Of a DNA stretch of 64,000 bases, positions 25,907 through 33,431 are shown in pieces (position 1 is the first letter of the stretch; each line of letters opens with the position of its first letter). Below the pieces are notes generated by a model. The model saw only the letters and a program-made list of their open reading frames with translations. It was not told the DNA's origin and did not search any database. The DNA is taken from contig JBMNGC010000001.1 of assembly GCA_050949645.1 (NCBI GenBank), positions 1,240,001 to 1,304,000 on the forward strand, in the 5' to 3' direction. The DNA is from RUG369 sp050949645. GTDB taxonomy: Bacteria; Planctomycetota; Planctomycetia; Pirellulales; Thermoguttaceae. The position numbers and the translations under genes were made by a program.

Positions 25907-27462
25907 ATGAAACAATACACACGACGACGTTTTATCGAAAGCCTCTCCTCTCCGCCGCTGCCGCAGCTTCTGCGGCCAGTCCGATTCTCAGTTCTTCGCA
26001 GCGTCTTCTAGCGCAAGATGGGAAAATTTCGCCCAACGAGAAACTCGGCGCTATGATCGTCGGTTGCGGAGGTCGTTCCGGCGACCATATCAACTCCTAT
26101 CTCGGCGATGGTCGCGTCCAGATTCTCTACGTCTGCGACCCTGATACCGCGCGCGCTGAAAGTCGCGCTAAAATGATTGAGGAGAAAGCTGGATATCGTC
26201 CTAAGACCGTCGCTGATCTCCGCGACGCGCTTTCTGATCCAAACCTTGACTTCGTCTCCTGCGCTTCTGCGAACCATTGGCATGCGCTTTGCGGCGTCTG
26301 GGCGATGCAAGCGGGTAAACACGCATACATCGAGAAGCCAATCTGCCATAATGTCCACGAAGGTAAGGCGCTCATCGCCTGTGCGAAGAAGTACGGCGTT
26401 ATGTGCCAGGTCGGCTCGCAGTTCCGTTCCTCCAAGGCTCACAAGGACGCTTTTAAATTTGCACGAGACGGTGGAATCGGAGAAATCAAACTTTCGCGCG
26501 GTCTCTGTTACAAACGCCGTAAGTCGATCGGCGCTCTCGGCAAATACTCCGTTCCGAAAACCGTCGATTACAACCTCTGGTCCGGTCCCGCCCCGATTGT
26601 GGATCCGCCGACTCGTCCTAATTTCCATTATGACTGGCACTGGCAGCGACTCTATGGAAACGGCGACATCGGCAACCAAGGCCCGCACCAGATGGATGTT
26701 GCGCGTTCCCTCCTCTGCGTTGATCAGTTCCCTTCGAGCGTAATCTCCTACGGCGGACGCCTTGGCTACCAGGCGGAACGCAACGACGATAGTTACGTCG
26801 ACGCGGGCGATACGGCGAATACGGAAGTTTCGATCTACAATTATGCCGACGGCAAAACGCTTGTTTTCGAAACACGCGGTCTTGAGACCGATGATTATCT
26901 AGGCGCAAAGATGGGAGTCATCGCGTATGGCTCGGCTGGCTATCTCGTACAGACGGAGGCCAAGTTTGATCGCATCGTCGCCTTCGATAAGGACATGAAG
27001 ATGTTCAAGGAATTCAGCGGCGGCGGCAACCACTTCCGTAATTTCGTCGACGCGATCTACAACGACGACTACGCTAGCCTGAACGCTGACGCGCGTTGCG
27101 GCCACCTTGCCGCGGGGCTCAGCCATGTCGGCAATGTTTCCTATTACCTCGGCGAAGATAACAAAGTTTCTGTGGAAGAAGCGAAAAAAATTGTAGCGGA
27201 TATTCCAGGGAACGACGATAACCTGGACACATTCCAGCGTACTGTCGATCATCTTATCAAGAACAACGTCGATCTCGATAAATATCCCCTCTCGATGGGA
27301 CGCGCTCTTAAGATCGATCCCGAGACCGAATCCTTTATCGACGATCCGGAGGCGACCAAGCTCGAAACGCGCGAATATCGCGACGATTTCGTTGTTCCCC
27401 CGTCGCCGAGGTTTGATTTCGGCGTTAGGTCGCGCCCTTCTCAAGGTTCGGCTATCGTTTAA
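25907..27462 (+). pseudogene. Gfo/Idh/MocA oxidoreductase copy 3, frameshifted at both ends
   Basis: The third tandem copy starts with the same signal (MKQYTRRRFIES) but then loses one base near 25940, so the ATG frame stops at a TAG at 26009-26011. The mature frame is otherwise open from the lost signal through the Rossmann GCGGRSGDH, the EKP motif and the C-terminal domain. A second one-base loss near 27398, in a C-run, replaces the last residues and extends the protein by about 15 residues of formerly untranslated sequence. An internal ATG at 26053 could give a 469-aa protein without a signal peptide, beginning inside the first beta strand of the Rossmann fold. Either a young pseudogene or, less likely, an assembly error at both sites. 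The rest of the gene shows no decay. Confidence 0.8.
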
Positions 27463-27530
27463 CGACGACTGATGATGAGAACGACGCGCGACTTTGGTTC
27501 GCTTTACGCCGCAATAGCGGCGCCTTACGA

Positions 27531-27576
27531 ACGCTCGCGAAATTCGCTCGAGGCACGAAGAGCGGTTCGCGAGCGT
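27531..27576 (+). terminator. Conserved hairpin after oxidoreductase copy 3
   Basis: The third instance of the ACGCTCGCGAA/TTCGCGAGCGT stem. It lies just ahead of the YggS-type gene, whose start is 32 bases further on. Confidence 0.6.
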
Positions 27577-27608
27577 GTCACTTTATCGTTCCTGCAAAAG
27601 AGGCTACA

Positions 27609-28409
27609 TTGGAAAGCGCTACGTTTTTTAAGGAAATTGCCGACCGCGTCAGCGAGGTTAGAGGAAAAATTGACGACGCCGCCAAGCGTTCGGGACGGAC
27701 CGGTTCTGACGTACTCACGGTCGCCGTTACCAAATACTCGGAGCCAAATGACGGCGAAATTGAGGGTATACTACGCGCGGGAGTCTTTGACCTCGGTGAA
27801 AATCGAGCTCAACGGTTTCTCAATAAAACCGCGCTTTGGAATGAAAGTCAATTTTGGCAGACCGACGCGTCCCAAACGTTTCTCCCTCAAAATGAACGTA
27901 ACGCTATAAATGAACAAACGTTGCGATGGCATTTCATTGGGCCTTTACAGCGCAATAAAGTTCGGCGTATTCTTCCCTTTGTCTCGCTGATCCATTCTGT
28001 TGACTCATGGAAACTTCTCGGAACGATCGAACGTATTCTTGAGGAGGAAGCGCAAAACGCTGCAGCGCGTAAAGACGTCTCTGTTCTTCTCGAAGTTCGT
28101 ATCTCCGACGATGAAACCAAGCACGGTTTTACGCACAGCGAGCTCCTCGACGTTCTTCCGATGGCGGCGGAATTGAAACGAGTTAAAATCCGCGGTCTCA
28201 TGGGAATGGCGGGATTGACCGCTACTCAGTCTGAAGCTCGCCGACAATTTGCTTCTTTGCGAGATACGCTTGAACGTTGCCGCGAAAGACTTCCTGAGTT
28301 ATCGGAAATGACAGAACTATCCATGGGCATGAGCGGCGACTTTGAGATCGCCGTCGAAGAAGGCGCGACTATCGTAAGGCTCGGTTCCATCCTTTATCCT
28401 GATAAATGA
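27609..28409 (+). CDS. YggS/PLPBP-family PLP homeostasis protein
   Basis: A 266-aa member of the YggS/PROSC family, a single-domain PLP-binding barrel that keeps free pyridoxal phosphate and amino-acid balance in check and has no known catalytic reaction. The PLP lysine is Lys42 in VAVTKYS; WHFIGPLQRNKVR, the GLMGMAGL strand and ELSMGMSGDFEIAVEEGAT are family hallmarks, the last forming the phosphate site. The start is a TTG at 27609 with AAGAGG five bases ahead; no better start exists and the alignment begins here. An insert of about 20 residues lies before the WHFIG block compared with typical members (about 230 aa). Family call firm. Confidence 0.93.
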   Translation: MESATFFKEIADRVSEVRGKIDDAAKRSGRTGSDVLTVAVTKYSEPNDGEIEGILRAGVFDLGENRAQRFLNKTALWNESQFWQTDASQTFLPQNERNAINEQTLRWHFIGPLQRNKVRRILPFVSLIHSVDSWKLLGTIERILEEEAQNAAARKDVSVLLEVRISDDETKHGFTHSELLDVLPMAAELKRVKIRGLMGMAGLTATQSEARRQFASLRDTLERCRERLPELSEMTELSMGMSGDFEIAVEEGATIVRLGSILYPDK

Positions 28410-28479
28410 CGCCTTTTACAGGTCTGGAGCTTGATGAAATAAAACTCGCGTCGCAGGTTTTGAAAACGTCGATCAGCGT

Positions 28480-28508
28480 TTGTGGTTCAGCGCGCGATTT
28501 TGTAATAA
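28480..28508 (+). promoter_or_regulatory. Candidate promoter of the HD-domain gene
   Basis: TTGTGG, a 17-base spacer and TAATAA with a TG just before it. A transcript from here would begin close to the ATG at 28515, supporting the downstream GTG as the real start. Confidence 0.4.
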
Positions 28509-28547
28509 TCAGCGATGGGTTTTTGGTCGAAAGAAAGGATATTAGCA

Positions 28548-29138
28548 GTGGCGCAAATCAATCGAGAGCAAGCGTTTGAGATCCTTAAAAAATACAACAA
28601 GGATCCCTTTCATCTCCAACATGCTTTGACAGTCGAAGCGGTCATGAAGTGGTTTGCTAACGAGTTGGGCTATGGCGACGACGCGGAATATTGGGGAATC
28701 GTCGGGCTCCTCCACGACGTCGACTTTGAGCTCTATCCTGAGGAACATTGCCTCAGGGCCCCGGAGTTGCTCCGTCAAAACGGCGTCGACGAGGATATTA
28801 TTCACTCCGTCGTTTCCCACGGCTACGGGCTCAAAGTCGACGTCGAGCCTACCCACGAGATGGAAAAGGTTCTCTTCGCAACAGACGAACTCACAGGTTT
28901 GATCTGGGCGGCGGCGCTCATGCGACCCTCCAAAAGTACGAAGGACATGGGGCTCAAATCGCTTAAGAAAAAGTACAAGAGCAAGAATTTTGCGGCGGGT
29001 TGCTCTCGCGAAGTCATCGAACGCGGAGCAACGCTGCTCGGCTGGGAGCTTGACGAACTCCTTGAACGAACGCTTCAAAGCATGGCGGCGTCAGAAGATA
29101 CAGTCGCCGAGAAATTCGCTGCGACGCAACAAGAATAA
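28548..29138 (+). CDS. HD-domain protein (putative metal-dependent phosphohydrolase)
   Basis: A 196-aa HD-superfamily protein: FHLQHALTVEAVM supplies the first histidine and GLLHDVDF the HD pair, with SHGYG later as a further histidine. HD proteins of this short type often hydrolyse phosphate esters of nucleotides, but the substrate here is unknown. I chose the GTG at 28548, preceded by AAAGGA with an 8-base spacer, over the ATG at 28515, which has no ribosome site and adds 11 unmatched residues. The SKSTKDMGLKSLKKKYKSK segment is conserved in this subfamily. It stands alone and faces the methyltransferase gene. Confidence 0.85.
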   Translation: MAQINREQAFEILKKYNKDPFHLQHALTVEAVMKWFANELGYGDDAEYWGIVGLLHDVDFELYPEEHCLRAPELLRQNGVDEDIIHSVVSHGYGLKVDVEPTHEMEKVLFATDELTGLIWAAALMRPSKSTKDMGLKSLKKKYKSKNFAAGCSREVIERGATLLGWELDELLERTLQSMAASEDTVAEKFAATQQE

Positions 29139-29205
29139 GCGCGCAAGTCTCTTCATAATATGGAGCGGCCTGTTTCTGGGACTAGATCGCTCCAAGCGTT
29201 TCTCA

Positions 29206-30213
29206 TTATCCCTTCATGACGGCGAGCGCCATATCCCCCGCCGAGAGCGACGCGCCGCTGCGCGAAGTGATGACCAGCGGTTTTGTCTCGAAACGAACGT
29301 TCTCAGTCGAACCGAAGCGCTTGAGATATGCCTGGCGCAATAGCTGACCGAGCTTAGCGCTCTCAAAACCCGGCGTGTGTCCCGTCAACAGCACGAAATT
29401 GAAAGAGTCGTTCAATAATTTAATGCAGTTCTCTAGGAGCGGTTCAAGATCGCGCGCTATTCTCCAGACTTCGCCGCGAGCGCCATGCCCGTAACTAGGC
29501 GGATCGAGAATGATCCCATGGTACTGCGATTCGCGTCTAATCTCGCGCTTAACGTATTTCGGCGCGTCGTCCACGATCCAACGGGTCGGACCGAGTTTTC
29601 TCGCACGCGCCGCCAAATCAGCGTCAGGCGTTTCTGTCGCCTCGGCGTTGCGTCGTGCCTGCGTAACAATATTTCGCGCCGCGTCGAGATGCGTAACGTC
29701 CGCGCCCGCCGCTGCCGCCGCAAGGGAGGCGGCGCCAGTGTAGCCAAACAGATTTAACGCGTAAATCGGCGTCCCGAGGCGCTTCGCTCCTTCGTGACAA
29801 AGTCGGTAGATTCGTTCCCAATTCTCCGCCTGCTCTGGAAAAACGCCAACGTGACCGAAAGGCGACCCTTTCAACTCAAGGACAAACTTGTCGCCGACTG
29901 GTAAAAGCCATGGAAGACTCGACGTATTTTCTGACTGACGCCCCTCTTCAAGATCAAGAGGCCCTTCCTTCAAAAAATATTTCTCGCCTTGCGAAGTTAT
30001 CGGCTTCCAGGCCCCGCGCACGCCAAAATCGTTACGTCTTTTTTTGGAAGTGAATTCGTCAAAGCGCGCGTCTGCGGTTTTCCAAAGCTCAGGAACAGCT
30101 GGTCGATCGAGACTAGCCGAGGGACATGGACGGTCCAAAACCAGTGCGCCAAAGCGTTCCAGACGTCGGCCATTTCCAAAATCAAGAAGTTCGTATTGTT
30201 GAGGAGTAAACAC
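29206..30213 (-). CDS. Class I SAM-dependent methyltransferase, RlmI/RlmK-like catalytic part
   Basis: A 335-aa methyltransferase of the COG1092 group. Motif I reads ALNLFGYTGAASLAAAAAGA, followed by THLDAARNIVTQARRNAE, and the catalytic-type motif IV is ILDPPSYGHG, as in 23S rRNA cytosine-5 enzymes RlmI and RlmK. The usual N-terminal PUA domain of RlmI is missing; residues 1-120 instead form a short beta-rich region (RRNDFGVRGAWKP). The substrate is therefore likely, but not certainly, rRNA. Convergent with the HD gene; a GGAGCG/CGCTCC inverted pair lies in the 67-base gap between them and could be a weak terminator. Confidence 0.88.
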   Translation of the reverse strand: MFTPQQYELLDFGNGRRLERFGALVLDRPCPSASLDRPAVPELWKTADARFDEFTSKKRRNDFGVRGAWKPITSQGEKYFLKEGPLDLEEGRQSENTSSLPWLLPVGDKFVLELKGSPFGHVGVFPEQAENWERIYRLCHEGAKRLGTPIYALNLFGYTGAASLAAAAAGADVTHLDAARNIVTQARRNAEATETPDADLAARARKLGPTRWIVDDAPKYVKREIRRESQYHGIILDPPSYGHGARGEVWRIARDLEPLLENCIKLLNDSFNFVLLTGHTPGFESAKLGQLLRQAYLKRFGSTENVRFETKPLVITSRSGASLSAGDMALAVMKG

Positions 30214-30361
30214 CGCTGAGTTCCGTATATAACCGCAATTATTATATAACCGCCTGCATTATAAATAACTTGACGCGCTTGTGGATGGCGCCAGAAATGC
30301 GGGCAAAATCTTTACGGGGATCGTTTTGACTAGTTAAAATGAGAATCTTATAAAATAGTAC

Positions 30362-30389
30362 TTGCATGAATTCGCCAGCCCGATAGAAT
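30362..30389 (+). promoter_or_regulatory. Promoter of the tRNA-Pro genes
   Basis: TTGCAT, a 16-base spacer and TAGAAT, ending 13 bases ahead of the first tRNA. Confidence 0.6.
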
Positions 30390-30402
30390 TAAAAAAATCA
30401 TC

Positions 30403-30477
30403 CGGGGCATGGCGCAGTCTGGATAGCGCGTTTGACTGGGGGTCAAAAGGTCGCTGGTTCGAATCCAGTTGCCCCGA
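30403..30477 (+). tRNA. tRNA-Pro (GGG), copy 1
   Basis: A 75-base cloverleaf: acceptor CGGGGCA/TGCCCCG with discriminator A, D-arm GCGC/GCGC, anticodon stem TTTGA/TCAAA around the loop CTGGGGG (anticodon GGG), and T-arm GCTGG/CCAGT with loop TTCGAAT. CCA is not encoded. Confidence 0.96.
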
Positions 30478-30481
30478 CTTT

Positions 30482-30510
30482 GCCGAAAGTTTATCTTCGG
30501 CGCTTTTTTT
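30482..30510 (+). terminator. Terminator after tRNA-Pro copy 1
   Basis: GCCGAA/TTCGGC stem with an 8-base loop followed by GC and seven T. Confidence 0.85.
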
Positions 30511-30530
30511 GAGAACGGAATATACAACTT

Positions 30531-30605
30531 CGGGGCATGGCGCAGTCTGGATAGCGCGTTTGACTGGGGGTCAAAAGGTCGCTGGTTCGAATCCAGTTGC
30601 CCCGA
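30531..30605 (+). tRNA. tRNA-Pro (GGG), copy 2
   Basis: Identical over all 75 bases to the copy at 30403, with the same anticodon GGG. It has its own flanks and its own terminator. No convincing separate promoter is seen in the 20 bases between the first terminator and this gene, so it may depend on read-through. Confidence 0.96.
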
Positions 30606-30610
30606 CTCAT

Positions 30611-30640
30611 AACCCGGCTTTCCACGGCGCCGGTTTTTTT
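30611..30640 (+). terminator. Terminator after tRNA-Pro copy 2
   Basis: CCGGC/GCCGG stem with a 10-base loop followed by seven T. Confidence 0.8.
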
Positions 30641-30679
30641 CTGAGTCCTTCATCCAGGGACTTTTGTAATCTAAGTTCT

Positions 30680-33289
30680 CTATTTCTTATGCAGCGAGTT
30701 AAAAGCTTTAAGTAAGAAGCTTTGTAAGGTCTTTGCATCGTACTCTTCAAGCGAACGGTAACGAAGGTAAACGACGTCATACTTCGGATTAGACGGGTCA
30801 AATTCGAGCGCATACCCAAGCTTCTCACGTTGGAGCGCAGGAGCGGAGAACGTTTCCTTCGCCGCGTTGACCCAAAGGTAGACATAGTCGGTGTTCTTCG
30901 TAAAAACACGAACCCATGGCAGCGCGTCGACGCTCGTCTGAAAAAGCGCGTCTATCTTGCGATACCAATCGACGATTCCAGTGGGATTCGTATTTTGAAC
31001 GTCGTCGACGATTTTCTCAAGAAGTTCAAATGGCCAGACGGGCTTAACGTCGTCGCCATAAAATCCTTGGAGCGAGAAGTGCCACTCGCGCCCTTGGCTC
31101 TTCCAGGGGGTTAGATCAGAGTCGTCTTCATCCTGAACGGCGCTTTGTTGACTAAAGCGTTCAACTGCCTGCTTAAGGAAATCCCAGAATTCTGGTTTAT
31201 CAATTTCGTCGAGAGAAAAAACACGCAACTCAACTTCCTGCCACGCGCCTACCGTTTTGACGCGAACGCGGGATTGCGTGCCCCAAAGGGGAATTTCATC
31301 GATCTCATTGAGCGGCTTGAGCGCGAGGCTTTGCGCCAACTGAGCGTGATCAAAGGAGTCTTTTGCAGCGCGGAAACGCAATGTCAGCAGCCATTGGTCG
31401 CTCGTTGTCGCACGCATAAACCAGGCGCCTGGCTTGTCGTAGACTCGCGCTTCGACAAGGTTTTCGGAGTCCCAATCGACGATCATAGAGCTGGATAGTT
31501 CCGGCAGGCGTTCGGCAATCAACGTAAGAATGCGAGAATCCCAGAAGCAATCAACTTTTGAGGATATCCATCGAAGCTCTGTATGCCATCGCTGTCCATC
31601 CGATATCCACAGTGGAATGGAAGAATTTGAGCTCGAAGAGACCGCAAGTGAGTTAGAATCGGCGGCCGCTTCCTTCGCGGTTTGCCAATATTGCTTAACG
31701 TCAAGTGGCTGTCGCTCAACGAAAGTTCCTTTTTCAAAGACGGGAAAAAGAGCTTCGCCAGTGTAGCAACGAGGCCTGCTCGCGCGAAAATCCGGAGAGT
31801 TCGTCCAGTTCGCGGTATATTCTAAAAGTTGTTCAGGAGTTCCGGCAAAAACGAGCAATCCTCCCTCGCTACCCGCCCCGGGCCCTATTTCAATGAGCCA
31901 GTCGGCGTTTTTAATAACGTCGAGATTATGCTCGACTACGACGACTGTATTGCCAAGATCGACGAGGCGATGGAGCACGAGAAGGAGCTTGCGAACATCC
32001 TCAAAGTGAAGCCCAGTAGTCGGTTCGTCAAGTACGTAGAATGTTTTGCCTGTGTCGGTTCGGGACAGTTCTGCGGCGAGCTTAACGCGTTGCGCTTCGC
32101 CGCCGGAAAGAGTCGTCGCAGGCTGACCGAGGGGCAGATAATCGAGTCCCACGTCGCACAATGTTTGAAGGATTCTCTTCATTCTTGGCGACTGCTCGAA
32201 GACGCGCAGCGCGTCGCCGCAAGTCGTTTCAAGAAGGTCGGCGATAGAAAGACCGCGATATTTGACCTGAAGCGTCTCAGGATTGTATCTTTTGCCGCCG
32301 CAGACGTCGCAGGTGATCCATATGTCGGCGAGCAAGTGCATATCGACTTTGAGGACCCCCGAACCTTCGCATTTCTCGCAGCGGCCTCCAGGGACGTTGA
32401 AACTGAATCTGCGGGGCGAATATCCGCGAACCTTTGCTTCGGGGAGCTGGGAATAGAGCGTGCGAACATGGTCAAAAAGACCGGTGTAGGTCGCCGCGTT
32501 GGACGTCGGAGATTGCCCGATCGGCGTCTGATCGACATGAACGACGCTCTTAAGCCTGTCGGCGCCCCAAATTCCGTCGCATCGGTTACATGGCCGATTA
32601 GAGTGGCTCAGAATGCGCGAAAGCGACGTAAAAAGCACGTCCTCAACGAGCGTGCTCTTACCGCTGCCGCTCACGCCTGTCACGACGGTAAGCGCAGAAA
32701 GAGGAAACGGAACGTCGATCGACTTAAGATTATGTTCCCGTGCGCCTTGAACAACAAGCCAACCTGGCTCCCATTTAGGCAATGGGCCCGAGTAAACGCC
32801 TTCAACGCCGCCTGAGCGATAGTGGCGCTTCGTCTCTTCAAGCTTTTTGCGACGCGCAATTTCTTCTGCCGAAAGCTTGACCTCCGCAATCCGCTTACGA
32901 ATCACGTCAATATCGAAGCATTGCGTCTCCGGCTTCGACTCAGTCGTCAAAGTCGCATTTTTGAGGGGCTTCTCCTTATCGCTCCGAACCTTAGACGACT
33001 TCTTTTTCGAACCTGCGCTCACGGTCGAACTCTTTTTCGACGCCTTTGTAACTCGCTTAACCGGCGTTTTCTTTTCAGGTGCTTCAGCAGTTTTGCTAGC
33101 TTTCTTCTTTGGAGAACGGGTTTTCTTTGCGGTAGACGACGACGCTTCTTCTGCTTTCTGCTCGACCGAGCCCCGCTTAAGGCGCGACTTCGAAGCAGAC
33201 GCAGTTTTTCCGCGGGGCGTCGACGCTTTGCGCGCAGACGAAGCAGACTCACGGGCGGCGGAATCTAAATTCTTATCGCTCTTTTTCAT
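30680..33289 (-). CDS. Half-UvrA (ABC-II module) with Lys-rich N-tail and duplicated C-terminal module
   Basis: An 869-aa protein carrying only the C-terminal half of UvrA, the DNA-lesion recognition ATPase of nucleotide excision repair. Residues 1-120 are Lys/Ser/Ala-rich and histone-H1-like. Residues 180-510 are UvrA ABC-II: GAREHNLKSIDV, Walker A GVSGSGKST (near 207), PIGQSPTSNAATYTG, zinc pairs CEKCEG and CDVCGG, signature LSGGEAQRVKLA (near 396) and YVLDEPTTGLHF. Residues 560-869 hold two related copies of a module of about 145 residues (WHTELRW..IVDW..AAKDSF and WHFSLQG..IVDW..AAKETF) that I do not recognise. It follows the 1697-aa UvrA on the same strand, 138 bases downstream, with its own promoter, and supplies exactly the half missing there. 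Confidence 0.9.
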   Translation of the reverse strand: MKKSDKNLDSAARESASSARKASTPRGKTASASKSRLKRGSVEQKAEEASSSTAKKTRSPKKKASKTAEAPEKKTPVKRVTKASKKSSTVSAGSKKKSSKVRSDKEKPLKNATLTTESKPETQCFDIDVIRKRIAEVKLSAEEIARRKKLEETKRHYRSGGVEGVYSGPLPKWEPGWLVVQGAREHNLKSIDVPFPLSALTVVTGVSGSGKSTLVEDVLFTSLSRILSHSNRPCNRCDGIWGADRLKSVVHVDQTPIGQSPTSNAATYTGLFDHVRTLYSQLPEAKVRGYSPRRFSFNVPGGRCEKCEGSGVLKVDMHLLADIWITCDVCGGKRYNPETLQVKYRGLSIADLLETTCGDALRVFEQSPRMKRILQTLCDVGLDYLPLGQPATTLSGGEAQRVKLAAELSRTDTGKTFYVLDEPTTGLHFEDVRKLLLVLHRLVDLGNTVVVVEHNLDVIKNADWLIEIGPGAGSEGGLLVFAGTPEQLLEYTANWTNSPDFRASRPRCYTGEALFPVFEKGTFVERQPLDVKQYWQTAKEAAADSNSLAVSSSSNSSIPLWISDGQRWHTELRWISSKVDCFWDSRILTLIAERLPELSSSMIVDWDSENLVEARVYDKPGAWFMRATTSDQWLLTLRFRAAKDSFDHAQLAQSLALKPLNEIDEIPLWGTQSRVRVKTVGAWQEVELRVFSLDEIDKPEFWDFLKQAVERFSQQSAVQDEDDSDLTPWKSQGREWHFSLQGFYGDDVKPVWPFELLEKIVDDVQNTNPTGIVDWYRKIDALFQTSVDALPWVRVFTKNTDYVYLWVNAAKETFSAPALQREKLGYALEFDPSNPKYDVVYLRYRSLEEYDAKTLQSFLLKAFNSLHKK

Positions 33290-33403
33290 CTACTCGACCT
33301 GTCGCTTAAAATTCCAAACACATTTCGCCACGCGTCAAAAAATCCCTGTTCGTTGCTCGCGTTCACCCAACGACCGGTGAAGAACCCCACTGTAATCCGG
33401 TTC

Positions 33404-33431
33404 ATTGTATTGATTCAATGTGTTGAATCAA
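33404..33431 (-). promoter_or_regulatory. Promoter of the half-UvrA gene inside a palindrome
   Basis: On the minus strand TTGATT, a 16-base spacer and TACAAT. The -35 contains the TGA stop codon of the large UvrA gene. A perfect inverted repeat TTGATTCAA/TTGAATCAA with a 4-base loop (33410-33431) covers the -35 and spacer and could be an operator. Confidence 0.6.

Larger units (their letters stand above)
21838..27576 (+). repeat. Tandem triplication of a promoter-gene-hairpin unit
   Basis: Three direct repeats of about 1.7-2.0 kb each carry promoter, 130-base leader, oxidoreductase gene, a 3' region and a perfect hairpin. Alignment runs outside the coding region on both sides, so whole transcription units were duplicated rather than genes only. 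Confidence 0.85.

Noticed and set aside
21838..27600. CRISPR-like or IS-like repeats
   Set aside because: The repeats are long tandem gene units, not short spaced repeats, and no transposase or terminal inverted repeats are found.
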